Assembly (NCBI GenBank): GCA_017649565.1
Contig: JAGCGO010000103.1
Coordinates: forward strand, 1-63,068
Source of the DNA: Fibrobacter sp.
Lineage (GTDB): Bacteria > Fibrobacterota > Fibrobacteria > Fibrobacterales > Fibrobacteraceae
Reading direction: 5' to 3'
Length of the DNA: 63,068 nt
This document shows, piece by piece, positions 39,933 through 48,979 of this stretch. The notes beneath the pieces were generated by a model. It saw only the letters and a program-made list of their open reading frames with translations. It ran no database searches and was not told where the DNA came from. The translations under genes and the position numbers were made by a program. Position 1 is the first letter of the stretch. Each line of letters opens with the position of its first letter.

Positions 39933-41603
39933 CTATTTCTCGGTGATGGAGAGGTTCAGGGTGTCTCGGGCGGTCGGGTCGGCGAGGCTCTGCGCGATGA
40001 TGTGCGGAGCCTTTCCGAAGGCGCTGTCCTGTACGACCAGGTACGATGCGTAGATCTCCTGTTCGTCCTTGCACTTGTCCATGTTGGCTATGTAGGCAGC
40101 AGTGGCTATGTAGGGGACGTCTTCGCAGGGGAGGAACCAGCGGACATTGGTGCTTGCCACCTTGGGCATCGTCCTGAACTTGAAGGTTTCGAAGCGGAGC
40201 GTGTCGCCCACTTTGGCGCGGAAGGACCTTTCGCCGTATATTTCGTCTTCCTCTTCGTCGAAGAAGGCAAATTCCTTGAAGAGGCCCGGGTGCTGGATGT
40301 AAGCCTTGAGCGTGAGTGTCTGGCTCTCGTCGGTCGGGTAGATATCGCCGGTGCGCACATAGTGCAGGTAGTAGGCGCCCTTCTTCATCTTGTCGGATAC
40401 CTTGAGGCTTCCTCCGTAGAGGCAGCTGATTTCCTGCACGGTCTTTCGCTTGCTGTCCAGGATTTCGCAGGTGGCCGGGCAAGAGACCTGGTTGTCGCAG
40501 TAGCCTTCCATGAAGTGGTAAACATCGATGGAGTCGCCTGCTTCGAGGTCGGCAAGCCAGATGTACTGTTCCTGGTACAGGTAGTACTTGGCCTGGTCGT
40601 TGCGCGGACGGACGACAACTAGCGTGTCGCCCGGGACGGCGATGGAGTCGGGGTTCGTGAAGTATTCGCCTTTCTCGAGCGGTCTGCTCACGGATTCGAT
40701 TTCGAATGTCGCATAGGGACCGGTGATGTAGCTGATGACCTTTGTCGGGTAGATCTTGAGCGACCAGTCGGTAGTGTCGTGGGGGAGAAGCAAGGCGTCG
40801 ATGACCGAGTCGCTCTTGTTGACGAGGTTCGTGTCCTGCTCGTACAGCTCAAACTTGCTGATGGAGTTGCCGGCCGCGTTCAGGGCGATGCTGATGCCTT
40901 CGTTGCCCGACATGCGTACGTCTACGACGCTCGGTCCCTCACCGATGGTGAAGATCCCTCGGAGGGTGTCGGTCAGGTCCATGTTGATGGTGTCCTCTGT
41001 GCCGGTGTAGACAAAGTAGGCTGAATCCGCATGGACATATGCGCGGATTCGGGAGGACTTGTCGAACTTGGCCTTTACGTTCATGTAGTAGAACCCGTCG
41101 TTAAATACGACGAAGGAGTTGCTCTGCATCTTGCCTTCGTGTCCGGCAATCATGTAGTTGCCGAATATGGAATCTTCTTTCGATGCGTCCCATATCGGCT
41201 GGAGCGTATTCAGGTCGTCGCCGATTTCGCTACGGATGCGGATCGTATCCTTGGACATGCCCGAAGTGACGACCTGGACATTGATTCGCGTTCCCTTGAC
41301 GAATTCGCCGAGGAAAAGCGTAAGGGATTTCGTCGTGTCGCTAATGTAGAGATAGCCGCTCTCTTCATCGATTTCCTCACCCTTGTCCGGAATTTCCAGG
41401 TCCAAGGAAACGGTGTCTCCCAGATCCAGCGTGTCGTTGTAGACGATGTCCGCACGGGTGCTGAGCGAGGAACTCGACTTATAGGAAGCGATTCTGGACG
41501 AACTGCTTTCTTCTTCCTGCGGTGCGGATGAACTGTCGTCGTCTCCGCATCCGGCGCAGAAAGCGACGAAGGAAAGTGCAAATAGGAACTTGTAGATCTT
41601 CAT
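39933..41603 (-). CDS. hypothetical large lipoprotein
   Basis: 556 aa. Lipoprotein signal with Cys19 (LSFVAFCAGCGDDDSSS), followed by an acidic/serine-rich linker with SSSS runs, then ~500 residues of beta-rich modules of unclear family. No catalytic motif was seen. Cys residues near 370-390 suggest at least one disulfide. It follows the pectate-lyase-like gene by 10 bases on the same strand, so it may be an accessory surface protein for that enzyme. Function unknown. Confidence 0.75.
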   Translation of the reverse strand: MKIYKFLFALSFVAFCAGCGDDDSSSAPQEEESSSSRIASYKSSSSLSTRADIVYNDTLDLGDTVSLDLEIPDKGEEIDEESGYLYISDTTKSLTLFLGEFVKGTRINVQVVTSGMSKDTIRIRSEIGDDLNTLQPIWDASKEDSIFGNYMIAGHEGKMQSNSFVVFNDGFYYMNVKAKFDKSSRIRAYVHADSAYFVYTGTEDTINMDLTDTLRGIFTIGEGPSVVDVRMSGNEGISIALNAAGNSISKFELYEQDTNLVNKSDSVIDALLLPHDTTDWSLKIYPTKVISYITGPYATFEIESVSRPLEKGEYFTNPDSIAVPGDTLVVVRPRNDQAKYYLYQEQYIWLADLEAGDSIDVYHFMEGYCDNQVSCPATCEILDSKRKTVQEISCLYGGSLKVSDKMKKGAYYLHYVRTGDIYPTDESQTLTLKAYIQHPGLFKEFAFFDEEEDEIYGERSFRAKVGDTLRFETFKFRTMPKVASTNVRWFLPCEDVPYIATAAYIANMDKCKDEQEIYASYLVVQDSAFGKAPHIIAQSLADPTARDTLNLSITEK

Positions 41604-41613
41604 GTTGATCTCC

Positions 41614-44600
41614 TTAGTTCAGAATGTAAAATTTCTGTTCGGCGGTGAACGCTTCCCCGATAACTTTGAGCGTGTACCTTCCGGTGGGGAACGCCTTGGC
41701 CTTGAACTTAAAGTTGGTCTTCTTTTCTCCCGCGAGTTCTCGGGCGGCTACGGTGAGCATCCTCTTGCCGAACTCGTTGAGGATTTCGATCTGTACGAAC
41801 TGCGGGTAACCCACGGTCAGGTCGAAATCGCAATCCAGGTTGTAGATGTCGATGTTCACCTTGGAAAGCTGGTAGCCTCCGTCCATGGCTTCGCCGCCGA
41901 TAGAACGCGTATTGTCGAAGTAGCTCACGTAGAGCGCGGGCGCGGAGGCCTTGTTGGCCGATTTCGACTTGATGAAATATTCACCGGCGTCGACGCTCGT
42001 GAGGATAATCGTGTAGAGTCCCGAGGCATGCTTGCGCTTGAAGAATTCCGTGAAGTTCGGGGTGCGGAGGAACGCTCCCAGCGGGGACTTCGGGTTGATA
42101 GTGATTGTGCCCAGGTAGTCCGCGAACTTCGTGTCCACGCCACCTCCGGAGTTCTTGCGGATGTTGAACTGGCCGCCAGCCTTCTTGGGATCGTTGGCCG
42201 GAGCGTTGTCCCACGTGATGTCCGCCTCGCTCCAGTCCAGGCCGAGCTTGCTTTCGCCGAAGTCCATGTCCTTGGATGTTTCCTTGAGGCCGAAGATATT
42301 GAACGAAATGGGCTTCTTGATAGAATCCGCAATGAAGTCCAGCTTGAGGCCCGCGTCAAAGAGAGGGCCGGGCAGTGCGGAGAGGTCGAACTTGAGGTAG
42401 ATCTTGCCAGCCTTGCCGGGGAGGGTGGATGCGCAGAGCGTCGTGTCGTAGTTGTGCGGGCTGTAGTTGTCGAACTCCGAAATCCAGGCGTCCTGGCCGC
42501 GTCCGCTCGGGATGCCGTCGCCGCTGTTGTCGAGCGTGGTATATTTCCTGTCGAACACGTAGATCTTGCTGGTGTCCGCGCCGTCCTGGTATCCGTCGTT
42601 TGCCGTGAGCGTCACGTTGTATCGTCCGCTAGCCGTGAACGAGATGTCGGTCTCGTATTCGGTACTGTCGGAGAATGTCGCCTTGCCCGGTCCGGTCGCC
42701 TTGCGCCAGACCACAGGTACGCGGCAAAGACCGTCGCCACGTCCGTCATCCTCGACGGAACCCTTCATGTGGAGCTGGTTCTGCTGCAACAGGATGATTT
42801 CCTTGTCGATCTTGACGCGGGGTTTCTCGTTAGCGCCGCTCTTGGGCGCATAGCCTACGTATAGCGGAAGCATCGCACCGCCGGTCGGGTTGTGCTGCAG
42901 TTCCTTGCCCGTAAGCGAGTAGATGGCGGAACCCTGGCGCGATTCTTCCACGATTTTCAGGTAGGGGTTGCCCTTGACGAGCGTTTCGCGGAGCCCTTCG
43001 ATGGAGAGGTTCGAGTTGTCGTTGATGAACATCGGGCGGTTCTTCGCCTTGTCGCTTGCAATGACATGCACGCCGACGAGTTCCGCCGATGCCTTGTTGA
43101 AGTTCTGCAGGACGGTGTTACCGTCCTTCGCGGTCAGGCCGAGAATCCAGATGGTGCCGCCGTTGTTCTGGATCTTGGGACCCTTCGTGTCGCCGGTCAT
43201 CGTGACCTGGCGGCCCCACAGCTTCTGGTAGTTCAGCTGGATGGTCCCGATAGAGACGTCTTCCAGGAAGACTTCCCCTGCGCCGGTCTCGGTGGACTCG
43301 TAGGACTTGAGGGTAATGTCTTTGAGGAGCACGGCACGCTTGCTCTTGTGGATGATGCCGCTACCGAATTCGGAGAAACGTTCGATGGTGATTTCGTTGA
43401 ACGCGCCGTCCTCGATGATGAACTTGCCCCTGCCGTCAATACGGGCTTCGGTGCCGAGTATGCGGCGGACGCGCTTGCGGATGTAAATGTCGCGGTTGAT
43501 GGTCCAGCGTCCACCGGGCGGGAAGTAGATGGTTTCCGCACCGTCGTCGATGGCTTCCTGAATGGCCTTGGCGTCGTCGGAACCGCTGTTCATCTTTCCG
43601 CCGTAGTCACCCGCGATGGTAATCCAGGAGTCGGCCTTCTGTTCTGCGTAATCCGGGGTTTCCGCCACGGGGATGCGCATGGACTGGTTCGGACTGGAAC
43701 AGAGCTTCTTGACAGGCTGAGTGTAGAACTCGATGATTTCGTTGCCGATGATGCCTTCGCCGTAGCCTTTGTGCGTGCTGCGGATCTTGGTGTGGAACTT
43801 GCTGATCATGACGGAACGGGCGAACAGCTGGCTTTCGTTCACGATGGCCGTCGCTTGCTTGGCGTTCTTTTCCTTAAAAAATTCCAGAGTCGCGTCGACG
43901 AGCGTGAGCGCGGCCGACTTGCCGTGGCTGTAAACGGCGGGGACGGAGCCCCTGAAACGCAGACCGCGGGCGGCCACGGCCTGGTCGTTGACTTCGAGAC
44001 CGAATTTCTTTTGTCCACCCAGCGTGACATGCTCGAGGGTGACGCCATTGGCCTTGCCTGCGATATAGGTACCCACGTTAAATCCGCGGACTTCCACGTT
44101 CTTGACCATGAGCGGACCCATGGTCTCGGCGTATCCCATGTCGATGCCGTACACGCCGGCACTGTCGTTGGAATAGACCTTGACGTTCTTGATGGTGCCC
44201 TGCTCGTTAGCGAGGAAACGGATGCCGATGGCACCGGGGTTCCCCTTACCGGTACGGATGGTCATGTCGCGGATGGCGTTGCGGCGTCTGGGTTCAGGGC
44301 CCATGCCGGTGTAGATCATGGCGCGCGGGGCGTCCGGATTGTCAAAGCCTTCGCAGTGGTTGTCCAGCTGCAAGATGGTTCCGCCCATGCTCTGTCCCTG
44401 GAGAATGGTACGGTTGTAGGCGTCGGCGGGCTTGTCCGACTGCGGCCAGACAAGACGCCCGGTAATCCTGTAGATACCGTGGGGGAGGTAGATGATGTAG
44501 TCGCCGTTGGGATGGTCGTCCAGGGCTTGCTGGATGGCCTGCGTATCGTCGGTCTTGCCATCGCCCTTGGCCTTGTAGGGCGGTTTGGTGACGTTAATTA

Positions 44601-44682
44601 CCGTGGAACCTATGGGAAATTCCACCTGCGCTAGGCTTGTTCCAAAAAAGCAGAAAATAAACGCCAAAAATACACGACGCAT
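41614..44682 (-). CDS. secreted pectate-lyase-like (beta-helix) protein with DNRLRE module and C-terminal sorting domain
   Basis: 1022 aa with a signal peptide (~1-18). Residues ~25-320 and ~360-560 each have the pectate_lyase_3 start motif (KGDGKTDDTQAIQQALDDH, and SGSDDAKAIQEAIDDGAETIYFPPG) and right-handed beta-helix pattern. They are followed by an Ig/PKD-like domain (~630-715: SARYNVTLTANDG-like) and a DNRLRE/CBM96-type module (~730-900: IYLKFDLSALPG, WSEADITWDNAP). The last ~75 residues form a beta-rich tail (GRYTLKVIGEAF) that could be a type IX sorting signal. It probably acts on plant cell-wall polysaccharide; the substrate is not decided by sequence. Confidence 0.82.
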   Translation of the reverse strand: MRRVFLAFIFCFFGTSLAQVEFPIGSTVINVTKPPYKAKGDGKTDDTQAIQQALDDHPNGDYIIYLPHGIYRITGRLVWPQSDKPADAYNRTILQGQSMGGTILQLDNHCEGFDNPDAPRAMIYTGMGPEPRRRNAIRDMTIRTGKGNPGAIGIRFLANEQGTIKNVKVYSNDSAGVYGIDMGYAETMGPLMVKNVEVRGFNVGTYIAGKANGVTLEHVTLGGQKKFGLEVNDQAVAARGLRFRGSVPAVYSHGKSAALTLVDATLEFFKEKNAKQATAIVNESQLFARSVMISKFHTKIRSTHKGYGEGIIGNEIIEFYTQPVKKLCSSPNQSMRIPVAETPDYAEQKADSWITIAGDYGGKMNSGSDDAKAIQEAIDDGAETIYFPPGGRWTINRDIYIRKRVRRILGTEARIDGRGKFIIEDGAFNEITIERFSEFGSGIIHKSKRAVLLKDITLKSYESTETGAGEVFLEDVSIGTIQLNYQKLWGRQVTMTGDTKGPKIQNNGGTIWILGLTAKDGNTVLQNFNKASAELVGVHVIASDKAKNRPMFINDNSNLSIEGLRETLVKGNPYLKIVEESRQGSAIYSLTGKELQHNPTGGAMLPLYVGYAPKSGANEKPRVKIDKEIILLQQNQLHMKGSVEDDGRGDGLCRVPVVWRKATGPGKATFSDSTEYETDISFTASGRYNVTLTANDGYQDGADTSKIYVFDRKYTTLDNSGDGIPSGRGQDAWISEFDNYSPHNYDTTLCASTLPGKAGKIYLKFDLSALPGPLFDAGLKLDFIADSIKKPISFNIFGLKETSKDMDFGESKLGLDWSEADITWDNAPANDPKKAGGQFNIRKNSGGGVDTKFADYLGTITINPKSPLGAFLRTPNFTEFFKRKHASGLYTIILTSVDAGEYFIKSKSANKASAPALYVSYFDNTRSIGGEAMDGGYQLSKVNIDIYNLDCDFDLTVGYPQFVQIEILNEFGKRMLTVAARELAGEKKTNFKFKAKAFPTGRYTLKVIGEAFTAEQKFYILN

Positions 44683-44839
44683 AAAAACCTCGTATCGTAT
44701 TATAATTCTTTACAAATATATATGATTATTTGTCGCCGTGCGCTTCGAAAAAATGCAGAAAACGCAAAAAAAACACCATTCTCCGCAAAAAAGTGCGGAT
44801 ACTCACAAAGTGGGCAGGGGGTGGCGGGATGCGGTTACG

Positions 44840-45592
44840 TTATTTGGCGCATTTCTCGTAAACGAAGGGGTTATGGTCTCCCTGTACCTTGAAAATGCGG
44901 CGATCCCGCTCACATTCCTTCTCTGTAACGGGGTACATCTTGTCCCAGGCCTCGAACAATTTCCGGTCCTGTTTGGACAAACTAACGCCGTAGGTCTTTT
45001 CCATATAAAAGCTAGCTCTGGCGACGATGCCGCGGGCCTCCTCGCGGGGCTGGACTTTCTTGTCCTTGAAGTCGACGATCGTTTTGCATCCGCCGTACAT
45101 GGGCATAGGATCGTTTGTCCACTGGCTGTACATGAAGTTGCTGCGGTCCCCGTTCACCTCGCCGATGGCGGGGTAGAGGTTGTGCATGTCGCCTTCCATC
45201 AACTTGAATGTTGTGTCGTTTGCGCTGCAGTTCTTGCGTCCTCCGTCCTTCCAGCAGGGGCGGAAGTGTCCCATGTTGTGGGCGGTGACCATGTGTTCCC
45301 ATTCGATGCGTTCGGCGCGCTTGGTGCTCTTGCGCTTGGGGTTGTCGCGCGGCTTGAAGTCGCAGCTTGAAAAGTCGACATTCTTCTTGTCGTCGTATTT
45401 GCAGCCGCAGTAGAGCGTCTCCTGCAGCTCGCCGTAGTACACGCGACGCATCTGCTTGCTCGCATCGCGGTAGTTGTAGTGCTGCGGTGCAGCCGTCGGG
45501 TCGACCCGCGCCTCGGAGAGTGTCGCGAAAAGCGCAATCAGGGAAAGCGCAAAAAATACGGAAAAACGACTATGCCTCGCAGCGTTACTCAT
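44840..45592 (-). CDS. endA: endonuclease I family nuclease
   Basis: 250 aa. A signal-like N-terminus (FSVFFALSLIALFATLSEA) precedes the EndA/EndoI domain: WEHMVTAHNMGHFRPCW with the catalytic His, DMHNLYPAIGEVNGDRSNFMYSQW, and several cysteines (CGCKYDD, CWKDGGRKNC). EndA-type enzymes are periplasmic or secreted nucleases that cut double-stranded DNA. A palindrome with downstream T-tract (44782-44797 region) may end this transcript. The upstream 45593-45685 gap contains the CTAG heptad repeat. Confidence 0.93.
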   Translation of the reverse strand: MSNAARHSRFSVFFALSLIALFATLSEARVDPTAAPQHYNYRDASKQMRRVYYGELQETLYCGCKYDDKKNVDFSSCDFKPRDNPKRKSTKRAERIEWEHMVTAHNMGHFRPCWKDGGRKNCSANDTTFKLMEGDMHNLYPAIGEVNGDRSNFMYSQWTNDPMPMYGGCKTIVDFKDKKVQPREEARGIVARASFYMEKTYGVSLSKQDRKLFEAWDKMYPVTEKECERDRRIFKVQGDHNPFVYEKCAK

Positions 45593-45640
45593 AAATGCAA
45601 TAAACCTGTGGTGAAGTTATTGAAAGAATATACATAATTA

Positions 45641-45676
45641 CCCCTTATCCCCTAGCCCCTAGATCCCAACCCCTTA
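45641..45676 (+). repeat. CTAG-phased heptanucleotide repeat upstream of folC
   Basis: Five 7-bp units ending in CTTA, CTAG, CTAG, CCAA and CTTA-type cores. CTAG occurs at 45652 and 45659 exactly 7 bases apart, and the same phase holds across 45641-45676. It lies between endA and folC. Confidence 0.7.
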
Positions 45677-45691
45677 ACTATATTTGTGCGC

Positions 45692-47017
45692 ATGCAAAAT
45701 AACGGCATGGAATACCTTCAAACTCGGCTGATGTTCGGGATGGTCCCCGGGCTCGATTCTACGCGCAGAATCTGCGAGGCTCTCGGCAATCCCGAGCGAA
45801 AATTCCGGTCTATCCATGTCGTGGGCACCAACGGCAAGGGCTCCACGAGCTTCTATTTGGCGGGTGTCTTGCAGGCGCACGGGCTCAAGGCGGGGCTTTA
45901 CACGAGCCCGCACCTGGTCAGCCTGCGGGAGCGCATCCGCGTCGACGATGAACCCATTTCGGATGCGGATCTCGACCGGCTCCTGCTGCAGGTGAAAGGG
46001 GCTGCCGAGTCCGTATCGTCGTCGCTGGTTGCGCTAGGCATGCCTGCCCTGGAACCCACGTTTTTCGAGGTGCTGACCGTCGCCGCGTTCCTCTATTATG
46101 CGGAAAAGGGCGTCGATGTGGCCGTGCTCGAGGCGGGCATGGGCGGGCGTCTCGACAGCACCGCGGTCGCCGGCGGCGAGATGGCCGTCGTGACGGGCAT
46201 CGGGCTGGAACATACCGAAGTGCTCGGGGCTACGGAAAGCGCGATTCTCAGGGAAAAAATGGCTGTTGTCGGTGATGCCGCGGGCGACGGCGAGGGCAAG
46301 ACCTTCGTGCTCGGCGGGCTTGGGCCGGATTTGCTCGGGGAGGCGCGCGAATATGCTGCTTTTCTCGGGGCTTCCGTTGTCGTTCCTGGGGTTCGCAGCG
46401 ATGTCAATTTGCCGAATCTCGGCCGCCATTACGTCGAAAACGCAAGCCTTTCGCTCAAGGCCGCCGAATTGTTCCTGAACGCGCCCGATGGTGCCGGGGA
46501 ACGCTTTGATGACGCCCTGTCTGTAAAGATGCTCGCGACGCGCTCCTGGGCGGGACGAATGCAGGCCCTGGCCGGTCCGGATGGGACTGTGAAGGTCATC
46601 CTGGACGGGGCGCACAATTCCCATGCGGTCCGGCGGCTTGTGCAGGCGCTGGACGAGTATTATCCTGGCCAAAAATTCCATTGCCTGTTCGGTGCGCTCA
46701 AGGACAAGGATCTCCATGAAATGCTGCGGCTGATGATGCCGTTTGTGAGCGAGTGGCATGTTACGAGGACCCCGTATCCGCGTTTCCGCGAACTGGACGA
46801 CCTGCGTTCCGAAATTGAAGGACTCGGAGGGTGCGTTTCGGGGGCGCAGGAGCTTTCCCGTGATTATGTACAAGGCGTTTTGGGGGCTTCCGAAGGGCCT
46901 GTTTTGATTACCGGAAGCCTCTACATGGTCGGTTCGGTTGTGCAGATTCTTAAGGACGACTTTGTCGGGCTGAAATTTTTCAGAAATTTGGACCCGTCGG
47001 CCAACGAAACCCACTAA
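45692..47017 (+). CDS. folC: folylpolyglutamate synthase / dihydrofolate synthase
   Basis: 441 aa from the ATG at 45692; a GTG two codons earlier and an ATG at 45707 are alternatives. Mur-ligase-type signatures: HVVGTNGKGSTSFYLAGVL (ATP P-loop), YTSPHLVSLRERIRVD, EAGMGGRLDST, GLEHTEVLG, and the C-terminal GAHNSHAVRRLVQAL and HCLFGALKDKD. Adds glutamate tails to folates and often makes dihydrofolate from dihydropteroate. Single-gene unit, immediately preceded by the CTAG-type heptad repeat. Confidence 0.95.
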   Translation: MQNNGMEYLQTRLMFGMVPGLDSTRRICEALGNPERKFRSIHVVGTNGKGSTSFYLAGVLQAHGLKAGLYTSPHLVSLRERIRVDDEPISDADLDRLLLQVKGAAESVSSSLVALGMPALEPTFFEVLTVAAFLYYAEKGVDVAVLEAGMGGRLDSTAVAGGEMAVVTGIGLEHTEVLGATESAILREKMAVVGDAAGDGEGKTFVLGGLGPDLLGEAREYAAFLGASVVVPGVRSDVNLPNLGRHYVENASLSLKAAELFLNAPDGAGERFDDALSVKMLATRSWAGRMQALAGPDGTVKVILDGAHNSHAVRRLVQALDEYYPGQKFHCLFGALKDKDLHEMLRLMMPFVSEWHVTRTPYPRFRELDDLRSEIEGLGGCVSGAQELSRDYVQGVLGASEGPVLITGSLYMVGSVVQILKDDFVGLKFFRNLDPSANETH

Positions 47018-47093
47018 AATTTGTCTAAAACGGCTTTTTTTTGACTGATTTTTGTAAAACTTTGTAAACGTTGTTTAAAAAAAATGACCGTTT

Positions 47094-47128
47094 TTGGGGG
47101 GCTCTACATAACCCTTTTTGCCCCCCAA
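47094..47128. other. GC-rich inverted repeat in the leader region before the Cys/Trp-rich protein gene
   Basis: TTGGGGGGC at 47094-47102 pairs perfectly with GCCCCCCAA at 47120-47128, loop 17 bases. The 290-base gap 47018-47308 otherwise is very AT-rich and holds a candidate promoter near 47232. The hairpin could be the folC terminator or a regulatory structure. Confidence 0.5.
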
Positions 47129-47231
47129 TCCCTTATAGGGCGCGGTCTTACAAAGGTCCCTATATATATTTATATACAAAAATAAGTATAAATTTAGTTA
47201 CATAAAAACTAATTAACTAATTTGTACTTGG

Positions 47232-47258
47232 TTGACAGACTTAAAAAAATGCTATATT
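47232..47258 (+). promoter_or_regulatory. candidate promoter of the four-repeat secreted protein
   Basis: TTGACA at 47232-47237 with TATATT at 47253-47258 (15-base spacing) or TATTGT at 47255-47260 (17 bases). Sequence match only. Confidence 0.4.
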
Positions 47259-47308
47259 GTCTCTGCCTTGTAAAATAACATTTCACAACCAAGGTAAAAG
47301 AAGGTAGT

Positions 47309-48823
47309 ATGAAGAAATTTATGTATTCATCTATGGCTGTGGCCCTGCTTGCAGCAGCTGCAGTTGCTCAGGAATCAACGGAACCGGAAGCAATCTACGA
47401 AGATGATTGTGTCGCTTTTGTGAACGGTCTTGGCAACTATGGCGAAACCTGCATCAAGTCCGGCCTTCTCCATATGGCAGAAAACACCTGCTATACCATG
47501 AATGCTGACCGCAGCGCTGAAAATCCGAAGTGGATCAACAACGATGCCAGCCAGACCTGGTGGTGGACTCCGGTTGCTTGCACGAAGCACGAAGTTCCTC
47601 CTCAGCCGATCATTGAATATACCTATGAGCCCAAGGGCTGCATTGCGTTCGAAAACGGCACGGGTGACTACGATCAGCACTGCTACAGCGAAGGCCTCCT
47701 GAACATGGCCGAAGGCAAGTGCTATGTGTTCAACACGGACCGCCTCTCTGATTACCCCGGTGCCACTGTCCCGACGTGGATCAACAACATCGCTACCGAA
47801 ACTTGGTGGTGGGTTGAAACCGAATGCTTCAACGCAATCCCGGTTAGCAGCTCCTCTGTTGAACCGACGAGCTCTAGCTCTTCTGTTACTCCGGTCTCTT
47901 CTGCCGATGTCGACTGCAGCCAGCTCGACCCGACCGATCAGGAATATCAGGATCGCGGTTGCGGTGCATCCAGCTCCTCTGTTGAACCGGCCAGCTCCGC
48001 TGACGAATCCAGCAGCTCTGTTGCTCCGACCAGCTCCGAAACTGTCGTTTCCAGCAGCTCTGTTGCTCCGACCAGCTCCGAAACTGTCGTTTCCAGCAGC
48101 TCTGTTGAATACCAGGATGCTTGCATCACCTACGTCCATGGCGCTGGTGGCTATGCTGACAACTGCTACAAAGCTGGCCTGACTGGCATGAAGGAAGGCG
48201 TCTGCTACAAGCTGAATCCGGCCCGCGTTGCTGAATACGGCAACTCCCTGTACATCAACGGCACCGCTTACGACACCTACTGGTGGGAAGAAACGGAATG
48301 CGCTCAGGTTGAGGTTATTCCGCCGCGTGATCCGAACACTTACAGGCTCGAAGACAAGGGTTGCATTGCCTACGAACATGGTGCTGGCAACTACACCAAG
48401 AACTGCTACAATGCTGGCCTGACCAACATGGTTAGCGGCAAGTGCTATGAACTGATCCCGGCTCGCAAGGCTGATCAGGTCAACGCTCAGTACATCAACC
48501 CGACCGTTACGGATCCGTACTGGTGGCAGGAAACTCTCTGCCAGGACACCGTCCTCCTCGACCAGCCGGCTAATCCGTCCGCACCGGAACCGAAGGTTAA
48601 GAGCATCGCCGCTGACAACTCCTCGCTCAGCGTCGTGTCTGCTGCTGCCGATGTCAAGACGCTCCGCGTGTTCGACATGAACGGCAAGCTCCTCCACAGC
48701 GAAACCTTCACTGGCATGGTCAAGGATGTTGACTTCGCCAAGTTCGCTGGCAAGGGCGTGCGCCTGGTCCGCATCACTTCTGGCAACAAGCTCATTGCCA
48801 TGAAGCGCGTGTCCGTCCGCTAA
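47309..48823 (+). CDS. secreted protein with four Cys/Trp-rich repeats, serine linkers and type IX-like sorting tail
   Basis: 504 aa. A signal peptide (MKKFMYSSMAVALLAAAAVA) is followed by two repeats, a Ser/Thr/Pro/Glu linker (~180-269) and two more repeats. Each repeat of ~60 residues has four Cys with fixed early spacing: Cys34-48-61-91, 111-125-138-173, 272-286-299-331 and 352-366-379-411. The consensus is a YxxGxGxY turn, GLxxM, then GKCYxxN and an aromatic tail (INxxAxxTWWW). The C-terminal ~75 residues (~430-504) are a beta-rich domain with LRVFDMNGKLL and the final RITSGNKLIAMKRVSVR, like sorting domains cut by PorU. The repeats look like carbohydrate- or surface-binding modules, but I cannot assign a known family. 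Confidence 0.8.
   Translation: MKKFMYSSMAVALLAAAAVAQESTEPEAIYEDDCVAFVNGLGNYGETCIKSGLLHMAENTCYTMNADRSAENPKWINNDASQTWWWTPVACTKHEVPPQPIIEYTYEPKGCIAFENGTGDYDQHCYSEGLLNMAEGKCYVFNTDRLSDYPGATVPTWINNIATETWWWVETECFNAIPVSSSSVEPTSSSSSVTPVSSADVDCSQLDPTDQEYQDRGCGASSSSVEPASSADESSSSVAPTSSETVVSSSSVAPTSSETVVSSSSVEYQDACITYVHGAGGYADNCYKAGLTGMKEGVCYKLNPARVAEYGNSLYINGTAYDTYWWEETECAQVEVIPPRDPNTYRLEDKGCIAYEHGAGNYTKNCYNAGLTNMVSGKCYELIPARKADQVNAQYINPTVTDPYWWQETLCQDTVLLDQPANPSAPEPKVKSIAADNSSLSVVSAAADVKTLRVFDMNGKLLHSETFTGMVKDVDFAKFAGKGVRLVRITSGNKLIAMKRVSVR
48009..48108 (+). repeat. 42-bp tandem repeat in the linker
   Basis: Two perfect 42-bp units (48009-48050 and 48051-48092) and a partial third, encoding the S-S-V-A-P-T-S-S-E-T-V-V linker repeats. 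Confidence 0.9.
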
Positions 48824-48850
48824 TTATCAAGCGAAAATCTTGAAAAAGGA

Positions 48851-48880
48851 ATCCCTCGCATCATTGCGGGGGATTTCTGT
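48851..48880 (+). terminator. terminator of the four-repeat protein gene
   Basis: ATCCCTCGCA / TGCGGGGGAT stem with loop TCAT (one G-U pair), followed by TTTCTGTTTTT. Confidence 0.7.
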
Positions 48881-48925
48881 TTTTCATGTTTTTTTGTAAA
48901 AAAAGAAGCAAAGTCAAAAAAAAAC

Positions 48926-48952
48926 TTGACTTTGTTTTTTTTTGTTTACATT
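48926..48952 (+). promoter_or_regulatory. candidate promoter of the 73-aa lipoprotein gene
   Basis: TTGACT at 48926-48931 and TACATT at 48947-48952, 15-base spacing, 28 bases before the ATG. Weak; sequence only. Confidence 0.35.
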
Positions 48953-48979
48953 TAGGAGGCTAGAACAAAGGAAAAAACT

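Noticed and set aside
42892..44634. 580-codon open frame on the plus strand
   Set aside because: Antisense to the pectate-lyase-like gene, with no signal peptide or motif; it is a mirror of a strongly codon-biased gene.
45686..45691. GTG start for folC
   Set aside because: The ATG six bases later gives the family-like start, and no ribosome binding site favours the GTG.
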